Of a DNA stretch of 64,000 bases, positions 17,794-27,756 are shown in pieces. The notes beneath the pieces were generated by a model that worked only from the letters and a program-made list of their open reading frames with translations, had not been told where the DNA came from and did not search any database. Source of the stretch: Nitratireductor sp. XY-223 (GTDB taxonomy: Bacteria > Pseudomonadota > Alphaproteobacteria > Rhizobiales > Rhizobiaceae); the NCBI RefSeq assembly GCF_004959855.1, contig NZ_SPNT01000001.1:186001-250000 (forward strand), written 5' to 3'. Both the position numbers and the translations under genes were made by a program. Within the stretch, counting starts at the first letter, position 1. Every line of letters starts with the position of its first letter.

Positions 17794-19083
17794 ATGAAAC
17801 TGAGCAAACTGGCAATGGTGACCGTTGCGGCCGCTATGGTCGGAGGCACACCGGCTTTGGCCGATCTGGTGTTTCCGTCGCTGAGCTACCGGACCGGTCC
17901 TTATGCTGCAGGCGGGATTCCGTTTGCTGACGGCTACGCCGACTATTTCACGCTGCTGAACGAGCGTGACGGTGGCATCAATGGCGTTGAGGCCAGGGTG
18001 CTGGAATGCGAAACCGGCTACAACACCCAGAAAGGCGTCGAGTGCTACGAATCGACCAAGGGTGAGGGTTCGCTTCTGTACCAGCCGCTTTCAACCGGCA
18101 TCACCTACCAGCTGATCCCCAAGGCGACGGCTGACGGTATTCCCGTGCATTCCATGGGATACGGCCGTACGTCCGCCGCTAACGGCAAGATCTTCAGCCA
18201 CGTGTTTAACTATCCCGGAACCTACTGGGACGCGGCCTCGATCATCGTCAACCACATTCTCGACGAGAATGGCGGCGACGTGAAGGGCAAGAAGATCGCG
18301 CTGGTCTACCACAACTCGGCCTACGGCAAGGAGCCGATCCGCACGCTCGAGGAATTGGCCAAGAAGCACGGCTATGAGCTGACGCTCATCCCGGTCGACC
18401 ATCCGGGTCAGGAGCAGAAGTCGCAGTGGCTGCAGATCCGCCGCGAGCGTCCCGACTACGTCCTGATGTGGGGCTGGGGCGTCATGAACCAGGTCGCGAT
18501 CAAGGAAGCCGCCAACATCCGCTTCCCGATGGAGAACTTCATCGGCGTGTGGTGGTCCGCTTCCGAAAACGACGTGCTGCCCGCCGGCGAAGGCGCGAAC
18601 GGCTACAAGGCCGTGACCTTCCACGGCGTCGGTTCCGATTTCCCGGTCTTCGACGACATCAAGAAACACGTCGTTGACACCGGCAAGGCCGCCGGTGCTG
18701 GCGATCAGATCGGCACGGTTCTCTACAACCGCGGCCTTTATGCCGCCATGCTCGCCGCGGAAGCCGCGCGCACGGCCCAGGCCCTGCACAACACGAAGGA
18801 CCTGACCCCGGCGCAGATGCGCGACGGCATGGAGGCGCTGAAGATCGACGCCGCCCGCCTCGAGGAACTGGGCCTTCCGGGCTTCGGTCCTGAAATCAAC
18901 GTGTCGTGCGAAAACCACGGCGGACCGGGCCTCGGCGCGATCCAGCAGTGGAACGCCTCGGACGGCACCTGGACGCTGATCAATGATTTCGGTCCGGCGG
19001 ACCGCGCGGTCATCGATCCGCTGATCATGGAAGACTCCCTGGCCTTCGCCAAGGAAAACAACATTCCGGAACGCTGCAACTAA
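17794..19083 (+). CDS. LIV-type ABC transporter substrate-binding protein
   Basis: The 429-residue Peripla_BP_6 protein has a signal peptide ending near residue 23 (GGTPALA) and a type I two-lobe fold (GPYAAGGIPFADGYADYFTLLNERDGGINGVEARV). An AGGGAGGAAAG ribosome-binding site fixes the ATG. Compared with LivJ/LivK it is about 50 residues longer, as in the HAAT-family proteins linked to aromatic or short-chain acid uptake. A hairpin follows. Confidence 0.88.
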   Translation: MKLSKLAMVTVAAAMVGGTPALADLVFPSLSYRTGPYAAGGIPFADGYADYFTLLNERDGGINGVEARVLECETGYNTQKGVECYESTKGEGSLLYQPLSTGITYQLIPKATADGIPVHSMGYGRTSAANGKIFSHVFNYPGTYWDAASIIVNHILDENGGDVKGKKIALVYHNSAYGKEPIRTLEELAKKHGYELTLIPVDHPGQEQKSQWLQIRRERPDYVLMWGWGVMNQVAIKEAANIRFPMENFIGVWWSASENDVLPAGEGANGYKAVTFHGVGSDFPVFDDIKKHVVDTGKAAGAGDQIGTVLYNRGLYAAMLAAEAARTAQALHNTKDLTPAQMRDGMEALKIDAARLEELGLPGFGPEINVSCENHGGPGLGAIQQWNASDGTWTLINDFGPADRAVIDPLIMEDSLAFAKENNIPERCN

Positions 19084-19095
19084 TGCAGTCCACGG

Positions 19096-19116
19096 CCGCG
19101 CCCTTCCGGGGCGCGG
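19096..19116 (+). terminator. GC hairpin after the binding-protein gene
   Basis: CCGCGCCC/GGGCGCGG forms an 8-bp stem without a T-run. It more likely protects the 3' end of the abundant binding-protein message than terminates fully, since LivF follows in the same direction. Confidence 0.5.
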
Positions 19117-19149
19117 TCGCCTGACAATTTCAGACGGGACCCCCGCGCC

Positions 19150-19992
19150 ATGAGCATTGCTGAGACGACCGAACAGCCGGCACCGGCCGAAGACACCATC
19201 CTTTCGGTGAACAATATCGAGGTGATCTACAACCATGTGATCCTCGTCCTGAAGGGGGTATCGCTGACGGTCCCGCGCGGCGGCATCGTCGCGCTGCTCG
19301 GGGCGAACGGCGCCGGCAAGACGACGACGCTCAAGGCGGTTTCGAACCTGCTCCACGCGGAGCGCGGCGAGGTGACCAAGGGCTCCATCGAGTTCGAGGG
19401 AAAGCAAGTCGAATCCCTGACGCCGAACGAACTGGTGCGGCAGGGGTGTATCCAGGTGATGGAAGGCCGACACTGCTTCGGCCATCTGACGATCCAGGAG
19501 AACCTTCTGACCGGCGCATTCACGCGCCGCGACGGGAATGCCGCGATCAAAAATGACCTCGAAATGGTCTACGATTATTTTCCCCGTCTGCGCGAGCGCC
19601 GCGGCAGCCAGGCGGGCTACACGTCGGGCGGCGAGCAGCAGATGACGGCCATCGGCCGGGCGCTGATGTCAAGGCCGAAGATGATCCTGCTCGACGAGCC
19701 GTCCATGGGGCTGGCGCCGCAGCTGCAGGAGGAGATTTTCGAAATCGTCCGCAAACTGAACGAGCAGGAGGGAGTTTCCTTCCTGCTGGCCGAACAGAAC
19801 ACCAATATCGCGCTGCGCTACGCCACCTACGGCTACATACTTGAATCGGGCCGTATCGTGCTGGACGGCGCAGCTGCGGAACTGCGCGAGAACGAGGACG
19901 TGAAGGAATTCTATCTCGGCGTCGGGGGAGAGGGCCGCAAATCGTTCCGCGACGTGAAACACTACAAGCGGCGCAAGCGCTGGCTTGCCTGA
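19150..19992 (+). CDS. livF: Branched-chain-type ABC transporter ATP-binding protein (LivF family)
   Basis: The 280-residue ATPase has Walker A GANGAGKTT, LivF-type signature TSGGEQQMTAIGRAL, Walker B MILLDEPSMGLAP and the LLAEQNTNIALRYA segment. The basic C-terminal tail (KHYKRRKRW) is longer than in typical LivF. It completes the five-component importer. Confidence 0.9.
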   Translation: MSIAETTEQPAPAEDTILSVNNIEVIYNHVILVLKGVSLTVPRGGIVALLGANGAGKTTTLKAVSNLLHAERGEVTKGSIEFEGKQVESLTPNELVRQGCIQVMEGRHCFGHLTIQENLLTGAFTRRDGNAAIKNDLEMVYDYFPRLRERRGSQAGYTSGGEQQMTAIGRALMSRPKMILLDEPSMGLAPQLQEEIFEIVRKLNEQEGVSFLLAEQNTNIALRYATYGYILESGRIVLDGAAAELRENEDVKEFYLGVGGEGRKSFRDVKHYKRRKRWLA

Positions 19993-20014
19993 CGGTGCCG
20001 CAGGGACGGCACCG
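19993..20014 (+). terminator. Hairpin after livF
   Basis: A perfect 8-bp stem CGGTGCCG/CGGCACCG starts at the livF stop codon, loop of 6. There is no T-run, so termination is possible but not certain. Confidence 0.5.
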
Positions 20015-20090
20015 CGAATATGAGGGATGACGTGTTGGAGGCGACACAGGATGCATCGCGGTTGACGGTGCCCGAGGCGCCTGTTAATTA

Positions 20091-20110
20091 AACAAACGTT
20101 CATTTCTTTA
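20091..20110 (+). promoter_or_regulatory. Candidate TetR operator, copy 2
   Basis: The element contains ACGTTCATTTCTTTA (20096-20110), identical to 12695-12709. Here it is an imperfect palindrome, AAACAAAC facing GTTCATTT (6 of 8 symmetric positions). It lies about 75 bp upstream of the TetR start, so autoregulation is likely. Confidence 0.55.
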
Positions 20111-20183
20111 CTGGTCCGCGAAACGGCGCGATCGCGGGCGATGAGGGGGAAGGCGACCGACACGACGGTCCGGTGGGAGCAGG

Positions 20184-20783
20184 ATGGCACGCAAGGTTGG
20201 ATCGATCGGCGCGGAAACGGCGGACAAGGTGCGCCTTGCCGCCCTTTCGCTGTTTGCGCGCTACGGCTATGCGGCCGTATCGATGCGCCAGATCGGCCGT
20301 GAGATCGGTTTGCAGGCGGGCGCCATCTACAACCATTTCCCGACCAAGCAGCACCTGCTGCGCGGCCTCATGGTCGAGCATATGGAACGGCTTCTGTCGG
20401 CATGGGAAGCGGAGCGGGACGACAGCCTGCCGCCTTGCGAGGCGCTGATCGCTTTCGTGCGTTTCCACATACGCTATCACGTCCAATGCGGCGACGAGGT
20501 CTTCATTTCCTACATGGAATTGCGCAATCTCGAGGAAGAGAATTTTTCCGAAATCGAGGAATTGCGCCGTCGCTACGAACAGAGCCTCGGGCGGATTCTC
20601 GAGGCCGGGAGCAAGGCGAAAGTCTTCGCCGTCAGCGACCCGCGCGTCGCCACAATGGCCGTAATCGCGATGCTGACGGGCGTCACCGCCTGGTACAAGC
20701 CCGAAGGACGTCTTTCGCTGAACCAGATCGAGGAACTCTATGTCGGCATGATATCGGGTGCCGTCGGTATGAAGGAGAGCTGA
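20184..20783 (+). CDS. TetR/AcrR-family transcriptional regulator
   Basis: The 199-residue protein has an N-terminal TetR helix-turn-helix ([37 protein letters not shown], residues 15-60) and a variable ligand-binding half with a TetR_C-type layout. It is the first gene of the leucine-degradation operon, so the likely effector is an acyl-CoA or related acid. The same 15-bp element lies in its own promoter and in the ligase-transporter promoter. Confidence 0.88.
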   Translation: MARKVGSIGAETADKVRLAALSLFARYGYAAVSMRQIGREIGLQAGAIYNHFPTKQHLLRGLMVEHMERLLSAWEAERDDSLPPCEALIAFVRFHIRYHVQCGDEVFISYMELRNLEEENFSEIEELRRRYEQSLGRILEAGSKAKVFAVSDPRVATMAVIAMLTGVTAWYKPEGRLSLNQIEELYVGMISGAVGMKES

Positions 20784-20785
20784 GC

Positions 20786-21949
20786 GTGTTTACCACCGGC
20801 ATGAATTTCGGCTTGGGCGACGATATCGAGCAGCTGCGCGAGACGGTGCACCGCTTCGCCCAGGACAAGATCGCGCCGCTTGCCGGCGAAATTGACGAGA
20901 CCAACCAGTTCCCCATGCATCTGTGGCAGGAGATGGGGGCGCTCGGCCTGCTCGGCATGACCGCCGACCCGGATTTCGGCGGCACCGGCTTCGGCTATCT
21001 GGCCCATGCGGTGGCCATGGAGGAGATTTCCCGCGCGTCGGCCTCTGTCGGCCTTTCCTACGGCGCCCATTCCAACCTGTGCGTCAACCAGATCAATCGC
21101 TGGGGCTCGAGCGAGCAGAAGCAGAAATACCTGCCGAAACTGTGCAGCGGCGAAAATGTCGGCGCACTGGCGATGTCGGAGCCCGGATCCGGGTCGGATG
21201 TCGTGTCGATGAAGCTGCGCGCCGAAAAGCGCAATGACCGCTTCGTGCTCAACGGCAACAAGATGTGGATCACCAACGGTCCCGACGCCGATACGCTTGT
21301 CGTCTACGCCAAGACGGACATGGCGGCCGGGCCAAGGGGCATTACGGCCTTCCTGATCGAAAAGGACATGAGCGGCTTCTCGACGGCGCAGAAACTCGAC
21401 AAGCTCGGCATGCGTGGCTCCAACACCTGCGAACTCGTGTTCGAGGATTGCGAGGTGCCTTACGAGAACGTGCTCGGTGAGGAGGGGCAGGGCGTCAAGA
21501 TCCTGATGTCGGGCCTCGACTATGAGCGCGTGGTGCTGGCGGCCGGGCCGGTCGGCATCATGGCGGCCGCCCTCGACATCGTTGTTCCGTACGTTCATGA
21601 ACGCAAGCAGTTCGACACGCCGATCGGAGAGTTCCAGCTCATGCAGGGCAAGCTTGCGGACATGTACACGACGATGAATGCCTGCCGCGCCTATGTCTAT
21701 TCAGTGGCAGCTGCCTGTGACCGCGGCGAGACCACCCGCAAGGACGCGGCCGGCTGTATCCTCTATGCGGCCGAGAAGGCCACCCAGGTGGCGCTCGAAT
21801 CCATCCAGGCGCTCGGCGGCAACGGTTATATCAACGAGTATGCCACGGGCCGGCTGTTGCGCGACGCCAAGCTCTACGAGATCGGCGCGGGCACCTCGGA
21901 GATCAGGCGCATGCTGATCGGTCGCGAAATCTTCGCGGAAACGGCCTGA
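20786..21949 (+). CDS. ivd: Isovaleryl-CoA dehydrogenase
   Basis: The 387-residue flavoenzyme oxidises isovaleryl-CoA to 3-methylcrotonyl-CoA in leucine degradation. The GTG start two bases after the TetR stop follows GAAGGAG. Acyl-CoA dehydrogenase motifs are [17 protein letters not shown] (FAD binding), [19 protein letters not shown], and the C-terminal [32 protein letters not shown] region, where the last part is highly characteristic of IVD. Its catalytic Glu in IVDs lies in the helix near the [11 protein letters not shown] segment, where a Glu is present. The next gene is methylcrotonyl-CoA carboxylase, supporting the assignment. Confidence 0.92.
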   Translation: MFTTGMNFGLGDDIEQLRETVHRFAQDKIAPLAGEIDETNQFPMHLWQEMGALGLLGMTADPDFGGTGFGYLAHAVAMEEISRASASVGLSYGAHSNLCVNQINRWGSSEQKQKYLPKLCSGENVGALAMSEPGSGSDVVSMKLRAEKRNDRFVLNGNKMWITNGPDADTLVVYAKTDMAAGPRGITAFLIEKDMSGFSTAQKLDKLGMRGSNTCELVFEDCEVPYENVLGEEGQGVKILMSGLDYERVVLAAGPVGIMAAALDIVVPYVHERKQFDTPIGEFQLMQGKLADMYTTMNACRAYVYSVAAACDRGETTRKDAAGCILYAAEKATQVALESIQALGGNGYINEYATGRLLRDAKLYEIGAGTSEIRRMLIGREIFAETA

Positions 21950-21954
21950 GATCG

Positions 21955-23562
21955 ATGGCTGTCCTTTCATCGCAGATTTCGCCGTCCTCGCAATCCTACA
22001 AGGACAATGCACAGCATATGCGCGGTTTGATCGACCGGGTCGGCGAGGTCGCCGCGGCGGTCGAACTCGGCGGTTCGGAACAGGCGCGCGAGCGGCACCT
22101 GTCGCGCGGCAAGCTGCTGCCGCGCGAGCGTGTGCGGCGCCTGCTCGACAACAATTCGCCGTTTCTGGAGATCGGCCAGTTCGCCGCCCACGACATGTAT
22201 GGCGGCGACATTTCCAGCGCCGGCCTGATCGCCGGCATTGGCCGCGTTTCGGGCCGGGACGTGATGATCGTGTGCAACGATGCGACGGTCAAGGGCGGCA
22301 CCTACTATCCGATGACGGTCAAGAAGCACCTGCGTGCACAGGAGGTTGCGCAGCAGAACAATCTGCCCTGCATCTACCTGGTCGACAGCGGCGGTGCCAA
22401 CCTGCCCAACCAGGACGAGGTGTTTCCGGACCGCGAGCATTTCGGCCGCATCTTCTACAACCAGGCGAACATGTCGGCGAAGGGCCTGTCGCAGATCGCC
22501 GTCGTCATGGGCTCGTGCACGGCCGGCGGGGCCTATGTGCCGGCCATGTCGGACGAGACGATCATCGTGCGCGAGCAGGGCACGATCTTCCTGGCGGGGC
22601 CACCGCTGGTCAAGGCGGCCACCGGCGAGGTGGTCAGTGCCGAGGAACTCGGCGGCGGCGATGTGCACACGCGCCTGTCGGGCGTTGCCGACCATCTCGC
22701 CAATGACGATGCGCACGCGCTTGCCCTGGCGCGGCGGGCCGTGGCCAATCTCAACAATCGCAGCGAGCTGCATGCGGACCTGCAGACACCGGAAGAGCCG
22801 CTTTACGATCCGGCGGAAATTGTCGGCGTCATTCCCACCGACCTTCGCACGCCCTATGACGTTCGCGAGGTCATCGCGCGCATCGTCGACGGCTCGCGCT
22901 TCGACGAGTTCAAGGCCCGTTACGGCACGACCCTGGTATGCGGGTTTGCCCATGTGCACGGCATGCCTGTCGGCATCATCGCCAACAACGGCGTCTTGTT
23001 TTCGGAAAGCGCGGTCAAGGGCGCCCATTTCGTCGAGCTGTGCTCGCAGCGCAAGGTTCCGCTTGTCTTCCTGCAGAACATCACCGGCTTCATCGTCGGT
23101 CAGAAATACGAGGCCGGCGGCATCGCCAAGGACGGCGCCAAGCTGGTGACGGCGGTCGCCACCACGGCGGTGCCCAAGATCACCCTGATCATCGGCGGCT
23201 CGTTCGGCGCCGGCAATTACGGCATGTGCGGACGGGCCTACAGCCCGCGGTTCCTGTGGACCTGGCCCAACAGCCGGGTTTCGGTGATGGGCGGCGAGCA
23301 GGCAGCGGGTGTCCTCGCGACCGTCAAGCGCGAGGGCATCGAGCGCAAGGGCGCCAGCTGGAGCGACAAGGAAGAGGCGGAATTCAAGCGTCCGATCCTC
23401 GAGCAGTTCGAGGCGCAGGGCCAGCCGCTCTTCGCCTCGGCGCGGCTTTGGGACGACGGCATTGTCGATCCGCGCAAGAGCCGCGACGTGCTGGCGCTTT
23501 CGCTGGCGGTTGCGCTGAAGTCGCCGGTCGGCGACACCGATTTCGGCCTGTTCAGGATGTAG
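21955..23562 (+). CDS. mccB: Methylcrotonoyl-CoA carboxylase beta (carboxyltransferase) subunit
   Basis: The 535-residue carboxyltransferase has both crotonase-like halves: the N-terminal CoA region with [20 protein letters not shown] and [20 protein letters not shown], and the C-terminal biotin-site half with [20 protein letters not shown] and [16 protein letters not shown], which are diagnostic for MCC. It carboxylates 3-methylcrotonyl-CoA from biotin carried by the alpha subunit. The gene lies 5 bp after ivd and 8 bp before mccA. Confidence 0.95.
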   Translation: MAVLSSQISPSSQSYKDNAQHMRGLIDRVGEVAAAVELGGSEQARERHLSRGKLLPRERVRRLLDNNSPFLEIGQFAAHDMYGGDISSAGLIAGIGRVSGRDVMIVCNDATVKGGTYYPMTVKKHLRAQEVAQQNNLPCIYLVDSGGANLPNQDEVFPDREHFGRIFYNQANMSAKGLSQIAVVMGSCTAGGAYVPAMSDETIIVREQGTIFLAGPPLVKAATGEVVSAEELGGGDVHTRLSGVADHLANDDAHALALARRAVANLNNRSELHADLQTPEEPLYDPAEIVGVIPTDLRTPYDVREVIARIVDGSRFDEFKARYGTTLVCGFAHVHGMPVGIIANNGVLFSESAVKGAHFVELCSQRKVPLVFLQNITGFIVGQKYEAGGIAKDGAKLVTAVATTAVPKITLIIGGSFGAGNYGMCGRAYSPRFLWTWPNSRVSVMGGEQAAGVLATVKREGIERKGASWSDKEEAEFKRPILEQFEAQGQPLFASARLWDDGIVDPRKSRDVLALSLAVALKSPVGDTDFGLFRM

Positions 23563-23570
23563 GGGGCGTC

Positions 23571-25571
23571 ATGTTCAGGAAGATACTCATTGCCAATCGC
23601 GGCGAGATCGCCTGCCGGGTCATCCGCACGGCGCGCCGCCTCGGCATCGCCTCCGTCGCGGTGTTCTCCGATGCGGACAAGAATGCCCTGCATGTCGAAA
23701 TGGCCGATGAGGCCGTGCATATCGGCGGCGCGGCAGCGGCGGAAAGCTATCTGAACGGCGGCCGGATCATCGAAGCGGCGCTCGCGACCGGCGCCGAGGC
23801 GATCCATCCGGGATACGGGTTCTTGTCCGAGAACCCGGAATTCGTCGAAGCGGTGGAAAAGGCCGGGCTTACTTTCATCGGCCCCTCCGCATCCGCGATC
23901 CGCGCCATGGGTTTAAAAGACGCCGCCAAGGCGTTGATGGAAAAGGCGGATGTTCCGGTAGTCCCCGGCTATCACGGCGAGGCGCAGGAAGTCGTCGTTC
24001 TCGCCGGCAAGGCCAACGAGATCGGCTTTCCCGTTCTGATCAAGGCGCGCGCCGGCGGCGGCGGCAAGGGCATGCGGCTCGTCGAGGATCCGAAAGATTT
24101 CGGCGAAGCGCTTTCGGCGGCCAAGCGCGAAGGCAAGGCGTCGTTCGGGGACGACCGTGTGCTTGTCGAAAAGTTTGTCGCCTCGCCGCGTCATATCGAG
24201 ATCCAGGTCTTCGGCGACGGGTTCGGCAATGCCGTGCACCTGTTCGAGCGGGACTGCTCGCTACAACGCCGACACCAGAAGGTGATCGAGGAGGCACCGG
24301 CGCCCGGAATGACCGACGAGATGCGCCAGGCCATGGGCGAGGCGGCGGTCAAGGCGGCGAAGGCGATCGGCTACAGCGGTGCCGGAACTGTGGAATTCAT
24401 CGTCGACGGAACCGACGGGCTCAGGCCGGACCGTTTCTACTTCATGGAGATGAACACGCGGCTGCAGGTCGAGCATCCGGTGACGGAAATGATCACCGGG
24501 CTGGACCTCGTCGAATGGCAGTTGCGGGTCGCCGCGGGAGAAGCCCTGCCGCTGGGACAGGACGAACTCGGGATCGACGGCTGGGCGTTCGAGGCGCGCA
24601 TCTATGCCGAGGATGCGCAAAAGGGATTCCTGCCCGCGACGGGCACGCTTTCCCATCTGCAGTTTCCGGACGATATCGCGCGCATCGATTCGGGCGTGCG
24701 CGAGGGCGATACGATCACTCCATTCTACGATCCGATGATCGCCAAACTGATTGTCCGCGGTCCGGACCGCGACACCGCGCTCAATCGCCTCGAGACGGCC
24801 CTTATGCGGACCGAGGCCGTGGGCACGACAACCAACACCGCATTCCTGGCCGCACTGTGCCGGCAGGCCGATTTCGCCCGCGGCGACGTCGATACCGGAC
24901 TGATCGAACGTGAACTGGAACAGCTCAACAGGGAAGAGCCGGTTCCGCAGGAGATTGTCGCACTTGCGGCTCTCGCCTGCCTCGATCCCGGATCGCCTGT
25001 CTCAGCATCCGATCCTTTCGCGGCGCTTGGCCTCTGGTCGCATTGGACGCCGCCGAAGCGGGTTGTCCACCTCGTCCACGAAGAGGACGAATACGAATTG
25101 GCTGTATCGCGGCAATCGGACAATGTCTGGAGTGTTTCGGCCTATCACGGCGACAACGGCTTCGAGCCGCAGACCTTCGAGTTGATATCGAGCCGCAACG
25201 GGTTGCTGCGCGTTTCATCGGACGGTGCGGTCTATACCGTCCGCTGCATTCGCGATACGGACTCGCTGACCCTGATCAGAAACGGGTCGACCTATGGCTT
25301 CGGCCTGCCGGATGCGCTTGCCGGTGAGGTCGAAACCGCCGAGGGCGGCGACAGGCTCGTCGCGCCGATGCCGGGTGTCGTCAAGATGATCAAGGTCGTC
25401 ACCGGAGACAAGGTCGCGCAGAACGCGCCGCTCATCGTCATGGAAGCCATGAAGATGGAGTTGACGCTGTCGGCTCCACGGGATGGTGTTGTCGCCGAGA
25501 TCCTGGTGTCGGAGGGCGATCAGGTCGCGGACGGAGCCCTGCTGCTCGCGCTGGAGCCGGAGGAGGGCTAG
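23571..25571 (+). CDS. mccA: Methylcrotonoyl-CoA carboxylase alpha (biotin carboxylase) subunit
   Basis: The 666-residue subunit has a biotin carboxylase domain (KILIANRGEIACRVIRTARRLGI start, ATP-grasp KARAGGGGKGMRLVE, EMNTRLQVEHPVTE), a linker/BT region and a C-terminal biotin-carrier domain with the biotinylated Lys in VMEAMKME. The ATG at 23571 gives the normal family length. Together with MccB it forms the dodecameric MCC. The next enzymes of leucine breakdown (methylglutaconyl-CoA hydratase, HMG-CoA lyase) do not follow here. Confidence 0.95.
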   Translation: MFRKILIANRGEIACRVIRTARRLGIASVAVFSDADKNALHVEMADEAVHIGGAAAAESYLNGGRIIEAALATGAEAIHPGYGFLSENPEFVEAVEKAGLTFIGPSASAIRAMGLKDAAKALMEKADVPVVPGYHGEAQEVVVLAGKANEIGFPVLIKARAGGGGKGMRLVEDPKDFGEALSAAKREGKASFGDDRVLVEKFVASPRHIEIQVFGDGFGNAVHLFERDCSLQRRHQKVIEEAPAPGMTDEMRQAMGEAAVKAAKAIGYSGAGTVEFIVDGTDGLRPDRFYFMEMNTRLQVEHPVTEMITGLDLVEWQLRVAAGEALPLGQDELGIDGWAFEARIYAEDAQKGFLPATGTLSHLQFPDDIARIDSGVREGDTITPFYDPMIAKLIVRGPDRDTALNRLETALMRTEAVGTTTNTAFLAALCRQADFARGDVDTGLIERELEQLNREEPVPQEIVALAALACLDPGSPVSASDPFAALGLWSHWTPPKRVVHLVHEEDEYELAVSRQSDNVWSVSAYHGDNGFEPQTFELISSRNGLLRVSSDGAVYTVRCIRDTDSLTLIRNGSTYGFGLPDALAGEVETAEGGDRLVAPMPGVVKMIKVVTGDKVAQNAPLIVMEAMKMELTLSAPRDGVVAEILVSEGDQVADGALLLALEPEEG

Positions 25572-25581
25572 GGCAGCGCGG

Positions 25582-26454
25582 CTATGTCGGCAGCGTGACG
25601 CTTTGCATCCAGTCGATATCGGGCCGCCCGGCAAGCGCAAAGGTGCGGGCGCGCAGTTCGGCGACGAGGGTCTCGCGGGGGCGCAGGTCCGCAACCTTGT
25701 CACCGGTTATCGGGTCGCCGATCGAAACGTCCACCGGCCTGCCGATCCGGCGCACCGTCTCGCGGCAAAACAGAGACAATCGCAGCGTCGGGCTCAGCAG
25801 GCTGGCGATCTGGAAAAGACGGCTGTTTTGACCGGAAAAGTAGATCGGAACGATCACCGGCCGTGCTGCATGCACCAGCCGCGCGGTGTATGAAATCCAC
25901 GGAAGATCGAATGCCGGCCCCCGGAAGAGGGATGATGCGGTGGCAACGCCGCCTGCCGGAAAAATCGCGACCGAACCGCCGCCCAGCAGCGTATCCAGCG
26001 CGCGGCGCCGTGATGCGATGGTGGTTGCGTTGCCTTCTGTCGTGCCCGAGAACTCGATCGGCAGGACATGCGGCTTTGCCTCCGGGGCGCGGCAAAGCAC
26101 GCTGTTGGCCATGACCTTGACATCGGAGCGAACCTTCAGGGCCAGCCAGCACAGGATGATGCCGTCGACGACGCCATAGGGATGGTTGGCGATGAACAGG
26201 ACCGGACGGTCGCCCGGAATACGCGTCAACGCCTCGGCGTCATAGCGAACATCCACTTCCAGCAAACGCAGGGCGGCGTCGAAGAAGCTCTCGCCGCGTC
26301 GGTCGGGCCGATCCTTCTCGTCGCGGTACCTGCGGTAAAGCCGCTCAAGCCTGAGCTTTCCCGTTGCAGTTTCAATGGCGCGGATTGTCGTTCGCTGAAG
26401 ACGCGGCTGTTCGGGCGTTGAATAGGTTACGTAGGCGGACGAATTCACAGGCAT
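25582..26454 (-). CDS. Lysophospholipid acyltransferase-family protein
   Basis: The 290-residue protein (from the ATG at 26454, loosely preceded by AAGGA) has PlsC-type motifs: block I FIANHPYGVVDG (NHxxxxD-like, with the catalytic His), block III GGGSVAIFPAGGVAT and VIVPIYFSGQ. It is related to the hemolysin-like/OlsA group of acyltransferases used in ornithine-lipid or glycerolipid synthesis, and probably acts at the inner membrane face. The frame is open further upstream to a GTG at 26556, without a ribosome-binding site. It converges on mccA with a 10-bp gap. Confidence 0.75.
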   Translation of the reverse strand: MPVNSSAYVTYSTPEQPRLQRTTIRAIETATGKLRLERLYRRYRDEKDRPDRRGESFFDAALRLLEVDVRYDAEALTRIPGDRPVLFIANHPYGVVDGIILCWLALKVRSDVKVMANSVLCRAPEAKPHVLPIEFSGTTEGNATTIASRRRALDTLLGGGSVAIFPAGGVATASSLFRGPAFDLPWISYTARLVHAARPVIVPIYFSGQNSRLFQIASLLSPTLRLSLFCRETVRRIGRPVDVSIGDPITGDKVADLRPRETLVAELRARTFALAGRPDIDWMQSVTLPT

Positions 26455-27054
26455 GCCCGGGCGCGTTTCCTTTTTCGTCCGGCGCAGAAAGGCAGGATGC
26501 AGCGGACATTGCAAGTGTCGCACCGCAAATTCGCGCAACCGTGCCCCAAGCGCCACAAATTCGCGAAATCGGCGCTAAAATCGATGTTTCTCACATGTAA
26601 AAGTTGTCTGTTGTTGCAATATCGTAAGTTTTGCGTAAGCTTTGTAATATATCGTTTGTATACAGAATTCTATTTCCTCCCTAGACTCGGGCTGCTTGAC
26701 AAGCAGCCTTCTTTTTTGCCTAAATTTCAATAGGTTAAGTGCCCAGTTTTTGCTGTACTTCAAACCGCGCGACCATTCCGCCCGGTTCGATGATTCGTTT
26801 TCAATGGGACAATTTCCGAAAAATTCGGCTTCGAATACCGCGAAATCCGAATGGAAAGCGAAAAAATCGACCCTTTGACCGCCCGATTCGTTCCCGGGAC
26901 CGATCCCCGGCAAAAACCCGTCATCATATGAACGCAATTTGATGAGTGACAATTCGGTCCCGAAAGGGCAGGGTTCCCGTTCAAGCAACCGCAGTCTTGG
27001 CGGGCGGGCCCCGTATGCCGCCGGCCGCGACGCACGCGACAAGCAGGAGACAGG
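26455..27054. other. 600-bp intergenic region with orphan terminator
   Basis: No credible protein gene is present. The middle (26580-26720) is clearly AT-rich compared with its surroundings and contains TATA-like sequences (TAATATAT, GTATACA) followed by a short transcript-sized segment and a terminator. The right half (26750-27050) shows nothing recognisable beyond the promoter of the DUF924 gene. Confidence 0.4.
26690..26717 (+). terminator. Orphan rho-independent terminator, possible small RNA end
   Basis: GGCTGCT and AGCAGCC form a 7-bp stem around TGACA, followed by TTCTTTTTTG. The nearest upstream rightward gene ends 1.1 kb away with a leftward gene between, so the hairpin probably ends an unannotated short RNA. 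Just upstream is TTTCCTCCCTAG, a CCUCCC-type anti-Shine-Dalgarno stretch like those exposed in several alphaproteobacterial sRNAs. Confidence 0.6.
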
Positions 27055-27612
27055 ATGAGCAAGGTGCAAATCGCCCCGCCCGACGCGGTGATATCTTTTT
27101 GGTTCGATGAACTGACGCCGGAGGACTGGTTCACCAAGAGCGACGCGCTGGACCACGACATCGCCGAGCGCTTCGGCCCGACGCACCTGGCGCTGGCCGG
27201 CAAGGTCCCGCAGGAATGGTGGGCATCCGCGGACGCCGTCCTGGCATTGATCATCGTCTTCGACCAGTTTCCACGCAACATCTACCGGGATACGCCGCTG
27301 GCATTCGCGACCGACTGCCTGGCGCTCAAGGAGGCGAAGTCGGCGGTCGATGCGGGGCTGGATCAACTGGTGGATGCCGATCGGCAAATCTTTTTCTACA
27401 TGCCGTTCGAACATTCTGAGGCACTCGAGGACCAGGACCGCTGTGTTGAACTGGTCTCGCGGATGAATGACGAGGAGTATCTGCGCTACGCGCATGCGCA
27501 TCGGGATGTCATCGTCCGCTTCGGCCGTTTTCCGCACAGAAACGCGATCCTGGGGCGCGAGAACACAGCCGAGGAAACAGCCTACCTGGCGCAGCCGGGT
27601 TCCGGGTTCTAG
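27055..27612 (+). CDS. DUF924 family protein
   Basis: The 185-residue protein matches DUF924 (TPR-like helical, YPR-type): VISFWFDELTPEDWFTKSDALD at the start, LALIIVFDQFPRNIYRDTPLAFA in the middle and FFYMPFEHSE, RFGRFPHRNAILGRENTAEE at the end. The family is widespread in Proteobacteria, cytosolic and of unknown function. A good AGGAGACAGG ribosome-binding site precedes the ATG. Confidence 0.88.
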   Translation: MSKVQIAPPDAVISFWFDELTPEDWFTKSDALDHDIAERFGPTHLALAGKVPQEWWASADAVLALIIVFDQFPRNIYRDTPLAFATDCLALKEAKSAVDAGLDQLVDADRQIFFYMPFEHSEALEDQDRCVELVSRMNDEEYLRYAHAHRDVIVRFGRFPHRNAILGRENTAEETAYLAQPGSGF

Positions 27613-27756
27613 GTCGGCCGGTTCCACGATAGGCGCCCGGTCCGGGAGATTTCCCGGAACGACCGGCAGCCGGCTGTGGATTTGTGCCTTGGCGCTGTTT
27701 GTTATCGGATGTGAATCCGTCGTATACCAGTGACCGAATCGGTGCGGGGAATCCAG

